From the NCBI GenBank assembly GCA_015223015.1, contig JADFWK010000203.1, positions 1 through 7,127 on the forward strand: DNA of 7,127 nucleotides, written 5' to 3'. Positions 1-5,701 of the stretch are shown one piece after another. Source of the DNA: Pseudomonadota bacterium. GTDB lineage: Bacteria; Desulfobacterota; DSM-4660; Desulfatiglandales; B25-G16. The notes beneath the pieces are model-generated. The model saw nothing but the letters and a program-made list of their open reading frames with translations. It ran no database searches and was not told where the DNA came from. How positions within the stretch are numbered: position 1 is the stretch's first letter; each line of letters starts with the position of its first letter. Both the position numbers and the translations under genes were made by a program.

Positions 1-10
1 CCCGCCATAC

Positions 11-1942
11 TTAACGTGCAAGCAGCCCCGCCTTTTCCAGGTCATCAGCTACACTCTTCAAGTCTAAATCTTCCAGGCACTTCCTGCTTTGCCAGCCTGT
101 TGCCCTATCCCAGCCATGAAGTTTATAGTATTCATCAAGCATATCGTCCCACCTCTCCCTGGAAAGCTTCTCTCCCTTCATTGGCCCAGATTTGATTGGC
201 TCTTCTATGAATCTTTGGGGTGGATAATCATCCTGACGGTTGAAACCAGCATGAAGCACATTGAATGCCTTTTCAACATTGTGAATCCGTTCTCCCACTG
301 TCATAAGTTCCTCGCCGGTTATTTCATTACCGGTGGCGGCAGAATACAGCTCTGCAAAGTCATCTGGACCAAGCAGGTCTGAGCCAGCCCAGTTACTGCA
401 AAACATGCAAACACCAAGGCTGTCTAGAACGGCCTGTAGCTTTTCATAATACACTACTAGGTTAGCCTTATTTTCGTATGAAAGCGGTCCATCAAGCCTT
501 GGTATTCCCCAAATTCTCTGGCAGACGTCGGAAGGCACACCCATCCCTTCGATTAAATTGGCACCTCTGGTGTGGGTTCCACCCCGAGTAGAAACAACAC
601 AGCCCAAGGCCCAACCTCTTCCTGATCCTCTCATAGATTCGATAGAATCTTGCCCCTTTACATGTATAGCGAATTTTTCTGAGTCCTTCCCAATTATCTC
701 GGAAGCCCTTTTTGCCCCTTCTGCAAGAAGATCTCCTATGCCCTCTCGGTAAGCCATCTTCCTGAGTAACTCAGCTACCACCCTATAATCGCTCCACTTA
801 AGGCTAAGACCATCTAAATCCGCCTCGGTCAAGATTCCCCTTTGATAACATTCAAAGGCCCACCCAATGGCACCTGAAGAGTTATCCTGATCCAAGCCAT
901 ATTCATTGCACAGGGAATGTAATTTTATTACGGCCGGCGGGGAATCTATTTCGAATCGAGCTACAAAGTTTAAGAGGTCATTAATTTCAATGCCTTCGCA
1001 GGCCAAGCCAGCAAAGGGTCCATCCGTAACCTTATAGAAGTGGCTGCAGGATATTGGGCAGACAGAGTAGCCCAATCTCCTGACCTCGTAATCTCTCTTA
1101 AAAATTTCGGGGTCTACATTCCTGATTATTTCGGGGTTCACATAATCATCCTGGAAATACCTTGCCGACAAATGTCCACGTTCATTATAAAGGTCAGGGG
1201 TTCGGTATGTGCCCCATTTTCTCCGCGTGGTTGCTGCCTTAGACACCCTTATTTTTTCCCAGGCTTTGTTTGCAATCTCCATAAACCTATCTGGATAAGC
1301 CACCGCTATTGAGCCTGACCCTCTCACTGCAACTGCTTTCAGGTTTTTTGAGCCCATCACCGCCCCCAACCCACATCTTCCTGCTGCCCTCGCTCGGTTG
1401 GTAATGACGCAAGAACACCTCACCAGATTCTCACCGGCCGGCCCTATACAGGCAACCTGAATCTCGTCATCGCCTAAATCTTCCTTTATGAGGTCATCAG
1501 TCTCTCCGGTTGTCTTTCCCCAAATATGTGATGCATCCAATAACTTCACACGCTTGTCATCTATCCAAAGGTAAACTGGCCTTCTGGATCTCCCCTGAAA
1601 CACAATATGGTCATAACCTGCAAACTTCAATTCAGCAGAAAAGTGACCACAGGAGTTAGCTGACCCAATACCGCCAGTCATGGGGCTCTTGGCATCTAAA
1701 CTATGGCGGGCAGCAGTAGGGGCAAGTGTGCCAACCAGAATCCCGGTTCCGAATATTAACCTATTGGCTGGCTCAAAGGGGGTTACCCACGGTTTTACCT
1801 CATTATACAGAATCGAATTATCTATCCCCCTGCCGCCTAAGAATTTTGGAATATATCCTTTGGTTGGCTCCATCCAAGTCAAACCCGAGGTTAAATCAAC
1901 CCGTAGGACGTTCCCTCCAAAGGAAAATGCTTTCTTTTCCAC
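11..1942 (-). CDS. Tungsten-dependent aldehyde:ferredoxin oxidoreductase (AOR) family protein
   Basis: 643-residue cytosolic enzyme of the AOR family, whose members bind a tungsten bis-pterin and usually a [4Fe-4S] cluster and interconvert aldehydes and acids with ferredoxin; the family also includes BamB of class II benzoyl-CoA reductase. Family blocks seen: GGRG (36-39), the APTAARHSLDAKSPMTG block (74-90), LKFAGYD (105-111), IGPAGEN (166-172), AGRCGLGAVMGSKNLKA (187-203), NEYGLD (346-351), RGGTH (453-457) and DSLGVC (507-512), the last matching the DxxGLC pterin/cluster motif. Likely active-site counterparts of P. furiosus AOR Glu313 and His448 are Glu319 and His457 (from a remembered alignment). 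Cluster ligands Cys295, Cys299 and Cys512 are present, but the first expected Cys is Tyr292. The start is GTG, supported by AGGAG seven bases upstream and by an N-terminus resembling known AORs. It lies 15 bases after the ferredoxin gene, its likely electron partner. Length is near the family's usual 600-640 residues. Family assignment is firm; the substrate is unknown. Confidence 0.95.
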   Translation of the reverse strand: MEKKAFSFGGNVLRVDLTSGLTWMEPTKGYIPKFLGGRGIDNSILYNEVKPWVTPFEPANRLIFGTGILVGTLAPTAARHSLDAKSPMTGGIGSANSCGHFSAELKFAGYDHIVFQGRSRRPVYLWIDDKRVKLLDASHIWGKTTGETDDLIKEDLGDDEIQVACIGPAGENLVRCSCVITNRARAAGRCGLGAVMGSKNLKAVAVRGSGSIAVAYPDRFMEIANKAWEKIRVSKAATTRRKWGTYRTPDLYNERGHLSARYFQDDYVNPEIIRNVDPEIFKRDYEVRRLGYSVCPISCSHFYKVTDGPFAGLACEGIEINDLLNFVARFEIDSPPAVIKLHSLCNEYGLDQDNSSGAIGWAFECYQRGILTEADLDGLSLKWSDYRVVAELLRKMAYREGIGDLLAEGAKRASEIIGKDSEKFAIHVKGQDSIESMRGSGRGWALGCVVSTRGGTHTRGANLIEGMGVPSDVCQRIWGIPRLDGPLSYENKANLVVYYEKLQAVLDSLGVCMFCSNWAGSDLLGPDDFAELYSAATGNEITGEELMTVGERIHNVEKAFNVLHAGFNRQDDYPPQRFIEEPIKSGPMKGEKLSRERWDDMLDEYYKLHGWDRATGWQSRKCLEDLDLKSVADDLEKAGLLAR

Positions 1943-1949
1943 TTAATAA

Positions 1950-1954
1950 CTCCT
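1950..1954 (-). promoter_or_regulatory. Ribosome binding site for the AOR gene
   Basis: AGGAG on the minus strand, seven bases before the GTG at 1942. It supports the GTG start over later in-frame ATG codons, the first of which is residue 24. Confidence 0.7.
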
Positions 1955-1957
1955 ATG

Positions 1958-2227
1958 TTACGCTACGGTAAGCGCAGCGGCAACGCAATATTTGACACAA
2001 AGTGGCTCAGGCTCACCTGCACAGTGATCACAGGGTAACCGTTGCCTCTTTTCTGCCTCGGTTAAATCCTTATATAGGATAATAGAAATTTCCCCTTCTC
2101 TCTCCGCCCGGCGGATATGCAAACTCGCCAGTTTAGGATTGAAAATCTTTCTGTGATGATACGAACAGGCAAACTCACAGGCTCTGCACCCAGTGCACTT
2201 ATCGCTGTTAATCCTTAAATGAAACAT
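1958..2227 (-). CDS. Small 2x[4Fe-4S] ferredoxin, probable AOR electron partner
   Basis: 89-residue iron-sulfur protein. Cysteines 11, 14, 17 and 21 (CxxCxxCxxxC) and 66, 69, 77 and 81 (CxxCx7CxxxC) are spaced as in HycB/DmsB-type electron-transfer subunits, where the last cysteine of each set normally completes the other set's cluster, giving two [4Fe-4S] clusters. There is no signal peptide, so it should be cytosolic. It lies immediately upstream of the AOR gene with a 15-base gap, and AOR-family enzymes often have such a dedicated ferredoxin (AorA and BamC are precedents), so it probably shuttles electrons to or from the AOR. It ends only eight residues after the last ligand, and the usual Pro after the final Cys is Val82 (CVAAAL instead of CPxxAL). 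It is short compared with many proteins of this type, but the reading frame is clean. The ATG start has only a weak AGGGG six bases upstream. Confidence 0.88.
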   Translation of the reverse strand: MFHLRINSDKCTGCRACEFACSYHHRKIFNPKLASLHIRRAEREGEISIILYKDLTEAEKRQRLPCDHCAGEPEPLCVKYCVAAALTVA

Positions 2228-2292
2228 CGAGTACCCCTGACACTATTCCTGGATAGATTCCAACGCCTACAAAAGTCAAGGTTATTTACCTC

Positions 2293-3000
2293 TCAGCAAA
2301 TAAGTGGAGTCTTTAGCAAGCGACCAAATCCCTCTATTTGCTCCTGCAATCCCATTATCCGCAAGCAATGCCAGATTAAGGACTGATTACTGGTAATCAC
2401 CGGTTTTTTCAACTCATTTTCCAGTTGTTGAATAACATCCACTACTCTGATGCCGCCACAGCTTATGAAATAGCCTTCACACTGAGGTTGTTGCATTGCT
2501 ATAACCATCTCGAGCCACCGTAACGGCTCCATCTCATATTGCTGGAAACAGTCACTGAGGCTCAAAGATCTATCATTTAGTACAAGAAAGCCATTACTTT
2601 CCAGAAAAGCCTTTTCCTTCTGGTGCAACAATTCAGTATAGGGACTTACCAAGATAAGTTTCTTAATGTCCAAGGCCTTTAGCCCTGCCACGATTGCAGT
2701 GGTTGTGGTGGTAGCAGGTACCCCAGTAGCTCGGTTAATCCTTTCGATGATCTCCTGATCATACCCTTTGTCCTTGATGAGGCTCCCTACAGTGCAGTTG
2801 AATGCGATTACCTCCACCTGTGCATCGGCCAGCAATTTAGATGCTTCTTCTACAGAATCTGCCATATGAAATAGAGAGTCGTAGGTAGGCATATTCATGG
2901 GGATCCTGGTTACATGAAGCGATATCTCTGGGGGAAGCATCTTCTCCACCTCCCGTTCGGAGATTCCCGATGAAGGATATAGCATACCGATCCTTTTCAT
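2293..3000 (-). CDS. Maleate cis-trans isomerase / arylmalonate decarboxylase / Asp-Glu racemase superfamily protein
   Basis: 235-residue cytosolic, cofactor-independent enzyme. Family members use active-site cysteines for proton transfer: maleate to fumarate isomerisation, alpha-amino acid or hydantoin racemisation, or decarboxylation of substituted malonates. Cys69 (FNCTVGS) and Cys181 (ISCGGIR) sit where the two catalytic cysteines fall. Having both favours maleate isomerase or racemase-type chemistry over arylmalonate decarboxylase, which keeps only the second. PVITSNQSLIWHCLRIMG (200-217) is the C-terminal block typical of the maleate isomerase/AMDase group. Length (about 240 expected) is normal. 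The ATG overlaps the stop of the upstream hydrolase gene as ATGA and is preceded by AGGAG seven bases away, so the two proteins are probably translated together and act in sequence. The exact reaction is not determined; fumarate, a racemised acid or a decarboxylated acid are all possible products. Confidence 0.85.
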   Translation of the reverse strand: MKRIGMLYPSSGISEREVEKMLPPEISLHVTRIPMNMPTYDSLFHMADSVEEASKLLADAQVEVIAFNCTVGSLIKDKGYDQEIIERINRATGVPATTTTTAIVAGLKALDIKKLILVSPYTELLHQKEKAFLESNGFLVLNDRSLSLSDCFQQYEMEPLRWLEMVIAMQQPQCEGYFISCGGIRVVDVIQQLENELKKPVITSNQSLIWHCLRIMGLQEQIEGFGRLLKTPLIC

Positions 3001-3800
3001 TTCTTTTCTCCTAAAAACTCTATCACAACCTTGGCAAATTCTTCTGGCATTTGATCCACCATTGGCACCATTCCCCCCTTTATTATAGCAATCTTGCTGT
3101 GTGTGATACTGTCGGATAGCGGTTTCATCCTGGGGAATGAAAATGGATCATCTGTGCCAGCGAGAACCAAAGTTGGGGCCTTAATCATGTGAACCTTGTC
3201 CTCCATTCTGTACTTGCTGACTGCTCGATGCCCTTCTTCCATTCGTTCTCCCACTTTAAGGGCATCGATGACGAAGCGTGTCAGGAGGTCAGGACGGTTT
3301 TTTGGATAAAACGCCATTCTCCTCTGCCAGAGCTCAACCAGGTGGGTTCCATCTTCCTTGAATTCAACCTCATCTATGGGGGGTCGAGTTTTTCGACGTT
3401 TTCTATCTTCAGCATCCACATAGGGCGTTGAGGATAACACAAGTTTATCCACACGGTCAGGGTAAGAGGCTGCAACCTCCACGGCAATGACGCCCCCGGT
3501 ATGGTGACCGACCATGGATGCACGATCAATCGACATTGCATCCAAGAACGCTATTACCCCCTCGGCATATTGCTCTATTGAACCCTCCTTTTCTGGCCTA
3601 TAGGAATCAGCGAAACCGACTATGTCCATGGCGATTGCCCAATATCTTTTCCCAATCAGAGGCAACACATCACGGTATTCATCCCATGAGCGGGGTGTCT
3701 GGTGTAAGAGCAGAACCGGCTTTCCCTGGCCGGCCATTGCATAATGAATCTGGCCGTCTGGTGTATTTGTAAAACCCCTCTGTACAGTAATCTCTTCCAT
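2997..3800 (-). CDS. Alpha/beta-hydrolase-fold protein with non-canonical active site
   Basis: 267 residues when started at the ATG at 3800, which has GAGG six bases upstream; an in-frame TTG at 3812 would add four residues but is less well supported. Fold marks: LLLHQTP (31-37, oxyanion/HGxP region with Gln for Gly), DIVGFADSYRP (59-69), the strand-elbow-helix GHHTGG (98-103), and TDDPF (216-220) carrying the probable acid. The nucleophile position of GxSxG is His100, and the usual catalytic His near the C-terminus is Met244 in GGMVPM. So two of three triad residues are absent, while the rest of the fold and the cap region look intact. I recall HQTP/GHHTG forms in other alpha/beta-fold proteins, so this may be a subfamily trait and not decay. 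Possible roles are C-C or C-N hydrolysis by another mechanism, a lyase, or a binding protein. It starts 25 bases after the PyrD-like gene and overlaps the next gene. No signal peptide is seen, so it should be cytosolic. Confidence 0.85.
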   Translation of the reverse strand: MEEITVQRGFTNTPDGQIHYAMAGQGKPVLLLHQTPRSWDEYRDVLPLIGKRYWAIAMDIVGFADSYRPEKEGSIEQYAEGVIAFLDAMSIDRASMVGHHTGGVIAVEVAASYPDRVDKLVLSSTPYVDAEDRKRRKTRPPIDEVEFKEDGTHLVELWQRRMAFYPKNRPDLLTRFVIDALKVGERMEEGHRAVSKYRMEDKVHMIKAPTLVLAGTDDPFSFPRMKPLSDSITHSKIAIIKGGMVPMVDQMPEEFAKVVIEFLGEKK

Positions 3801-3806
3801 GGCAAT

Positions 3807-3810
3807 CCTC
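3807..3810 (-). promoter_or_regulatory. Ribosome binding site setting the hydrolase start
   Basis: GAGG on the minus strand, six bases before the ATG at 3800. It lies on and after the alternative TTG codon (3812-3810), which argues that translation starts at the ATG. Confidence 0.6.
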
Positions 3811-3825
3811 AAATCTATACATGAA

Positions 3826-4746
3826 TCAGGATAAAGTTCCGATCAATTCGGACAGGGTCTGGATCTTATTCTCTACCATGTAAGCCTGTATCCCATCAAT
3901 AACCTCAATCATAATGCTCGGATTGATGAAATTCCAGGTTCCGATCTCAATGGCTGATGCCCCGGCAATGAAAAACTCAATTGCATCTTCCGCAGACGAT
4001 ATTCCTCCGATGCCGATAACCGGGATATCTATGGTTTTGCTCGCCTGCCACACAAGATACAGGGCAAAAGGTCTAATTGCAGGGCCCACTAGGCCACCAG
4101 TCATGTTTCTCCCCAGTTTTGAACGTCTTGTATTGATGTCAATAGCCATGCCCACAGGGGCATTAATAAGGGAGACGGCATCAGCCCCACTGACCTGGCA
4201 GATCTCCGCAAAGGGGCGTATGTCGGTCACCATGGGAGTGAGTTTGACAATCAGCCCCTTTTCTGTAACATCCCGAACACGTTTCACCAGATCCCTGGTG
4301 ACTTCTCGGTCCACGCCGAATTGCATCCCGCCTTTGTCTACGTTTGGACAGGAGATATTTACCTCAAGGGCATTTACCCTTTTCTGGCGGTTCAGGATGT
4401 TGGCCACTTCAACGAATTCTTCAACGCTTTGTCCGCCGATGCTTACCACGAGAGGTGAATCAATACTATCAAAATAGGGAAGTTTCTCTTCAATGAACCG
4501 GTCGACACCAACGTTTTGTAGCCCAATGTTTGCTAAAAATCCACAGGCAACCCCTGTTGAGCGATGCGGGTAGCTCCCTACTTGAGGCTTCAAGGTAATA
4601 GTTTTCACAATAATGGCACCCAGACGATTCAAATCTAAAAATTCCGAGTACTCCTGTCCATATCCAAAGGTACCTGATGCGGGCATAACAGGATTTTTCA
4701 ATTTCATTGGGCCAATATCTACCGAAAGGTCAGGCGAGCCACTCAT
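3826..4746 (-). CDS. pyrD: PyrD-like class 1B dihydroorotate dehydrogenase homolog, FMN subunit
   Basis: 306-residue FMN-dependent TIM-barrel protein of the class 1B dihydroorotate dehydrogenase family; true members oxidise dihydroorotate to orotate and pass electrons through PyrK to NAD+. Seen: NPVMPASGTFGYG (18-30), VKTITL (47-52) with the conserved Lys48, IGLQN (74-78), NISCPN (130-135) with catalytic-base Cys133, VKLTP (167-171) with Lys168, GIGGI (245-249) and AGASAIEIGT (261-270) for FMN phosphate. The start at 4746 is fixed by AGGAGGTG seven bases upstream and matches the family N-terminus; an upstream in-frame ATG at 4815 lies inside the PyrK-like gene and adds 23 non-homologous residues. 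Compared from memory with L. lactis PyrDB, several pocket positions differ: Ala72 for the Asn of LNxIGLQN, Ser58 for Asn, Met172 for Asn, Ala196 for Thr and Trp271 for Ala. The symbol names the family only; with a TRAP/AOR operon around it, a substrate other than dihydroorotate is quite possible. Confidence 0.9.
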   Translation of the reverse strand: MSGSPDLSVDIGPMKLKNPVMPASGTFGYGQEYSEFLDLNRLGAIIVKTITLKPQVGSYPHRSTGVACGFLANIGLQNVGVDRFIEEKLPYFDSIDSPLVVSIGGQSVEEFVEVANILNRQKRVNALEVNISCPNVDKGGMQFGVDREVTRDLVKRVRDVTEKGLIVKLTPMVTDIRPFAEICQVSGADAVSLINAPVGMAIDINTRRSKLGRNMTGGLVGPAIRPFALYLVWQASKTIDIPVIGIGGISSAEDAIEFFIAGASAIEIGTWNFINPSIMIEVIDGIQAYMVENKIQTLSELIGTLS

Positions 4747-5590
4747 CCCAATCCACCTCCTGAATGTCATAAATGGGTCCATCCTTGCAAATGAGGGAGT
4801 AAACCAAATTCCCATCCTCAGACCATTGTAAGGCAGGCTTTTCCCAATGTTTATCTCTCCTTACATACCCAGGTTTCAGCGGGCACGCACAAGAAAGGCA
4901 GGCACCAAATCCGCATCCCATATGGCCTTCAAGGGCAACCTGTCCTGAAAATCCAAATTTCTCTGAGATATCTGCCAATTCCCTTAACATATCTGCTGGG
5001 CCACAGGCATACAAAGAGAATTTTTCAGGCAATCTCTTACGCTCCAATAAATCAACAAGTAGATTAGCCGCGTTACCCGGAAATCCCCTGCTCCCATCAT
5101 CCGTATAGAGAAATACCTCTCCAATCCTCTTACATTCCTCGTCATAAAAGATCCTCTCTTTTATCCGGGCTCCCATCAAGATATAGATGTTGGTTACCCT
5201 GTTTGCTCTGCGGAAAGCCTCACCAACTGCATACAGTGGAGCGATTCCTATGCCTCTGGCGACCATCACTATGTTTGTAACACTCTCTTCGATAATAAAG
5301 CCGTTACCAAAAGGGCCAATGATGTCCAGGTCTTCCTCCCTCTTCCGCGTGGAGAGCCATTCTGTCCCCTTGCCAGTGACCCGATAAAGGATCTCAAGGT
5401 GAACTGACCCCTTTGTGCTTATCAACCTGTGCATACTGAATGGTCGTCTCAAGAGAGGATCTTTCGTTTCACCGCACCTTATATTGTAAAACTGTCCTGG
5501 TTTTGGTACATTGAAAGCTTCAGAGATATCCAGGGCAAGCTTGAAATAGTTGTGTGAAACGTTTCTGTTCTGTAGGATCAAGTATTGCAT
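4730..5590 (-). CDS. pyrK: PyrK-like FAD/[2Fe-2S] electron-transfer subunit
   Basis: 286-residue protein of the ferredoxin-NADP reductase fold that, as PyrK, links the FMN of class 1B PyrD to NAD(H). Domains in order: FAD-binding barrel with LLRRPFSM (46-53) and GPFGNGF (92-98); NAD-binding domain with ARGIGIAPLY (111-120), TDDGS (163-167) and YACGPADML (194-202); C-terminal [2Fe-2S] domain with Cys226, Cys231, Cys234 and Cys268 (CGFGACLSC, then CKDGPIY). It overlaps the PyrD-like gene by 17 bases, as expected for subunits of one complex. Oddities: the nucleotide-binding glycine run has Arg112 where Gly is usual, and 33 residues separate the third and fourth cluster cysteines, against roughly 14-19 in the L. 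lactis and B. subtilis proteins as I remember them. This insertion contains an extra Cys236 and makes the protein longer than the usual ~260 residues. GGAG lies four bases before the ATG, a short spacing. Confidence 0.9.
   Translation of the reverse strand: MQYLILQNRNVSHNYFKLALDISEAFNVPKPGQFYNIRCGETKDPLLRRPFSMHRLISTKGSVHLEILYRVTGKGTEWLSTRKREEDLDIIGPFGNGFIIEESVTNIVMVARGIGIAPLYAVGEAFRRANRVTNIYILMGARIKERIFYDEECKRIGEVFLYTDDGSRGFPGNAANLLVDLLERKRLPEKFSLYACGPADMLRELADISEKFGFSGQVALEGHMGCGFGACLSCACPLKPGYVRRDKHWEKPALQWSEDGNLVYSLICKDGPIYDIQEVDWDEWLA
4754..4761 (-). promoter_or_regulatory. Strong ribosome binding site for the PyrD-like gene, inside the PyrK-like gene
   Basis: AGGAGGTG on the minus strand, seven bases before the ATG at 4746. 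It is the best Shine-Dalgarno match in the window, lies within the last codons of the PyrK-like gene, and decides the start of the PyrD-like gene. Confidence 0.85.
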
Positions 5591-5701
5591 AAATCTCCAA
5601 TTAATCGTCTTTACGAGCTATGGCCAAAGGCATAGGGCACAACAAAATGCCCTTCTACCCGATCTTACGTAGGCCTCAAGTCTTGCACCTTGAGCCGTCT
5701 A
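5591..5701 (-). other. Spacer between dctM and the PyrK-like gene with two hairpins
   Basis: This is the longest gene gap in the window. Two short inverted repeats are visible: CTCAAG/CTTGAG at 5675-5680 and 5689-5694 (8-base loop), and AGGGCA/TGCCCT at 5634-5639 and 5648-5653 (8-base loop). Neither is followed by a T run on the minus strand, so they are not convincing intrinsic terminators. They might mark RNA processing or partial attenuation between the transporter and enzyme genes. I saw no clear promoter here. Confidence 0.35.

Noticed and set aside
2243..2256. Near-palindrome in the short gap before the ferredoxin gene
   Set aside because: Only four base pairs of stem at the ends with an imperfect centre and no T run; expected by chance.
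3914..4477. 187-codon open frame on the plus strand
   Set aside because: It lies antisense to the well-supported PyrD-like gene, its protein has no recognisable family, and it is best explained by that gene's codon pattern.
4747..4815. Upstream start extending the PyrD-like protein by 23 residues
   Set aside because: The extra residues do not resemble PyrD, overlap the PyrK-like gene by 86 bases, and the ATG at 4746 has an excellent Shine-Dalgarno.
3826..5590. Reading pyrK-pyrD as part of a pyrimidine biosynthesis operon
   Set aside because: No other pyrimidine gene is visible, the neighbours are transport and redox genes, and the PyrD pocket is altered. It cannot be excluded without the rest of the genome.
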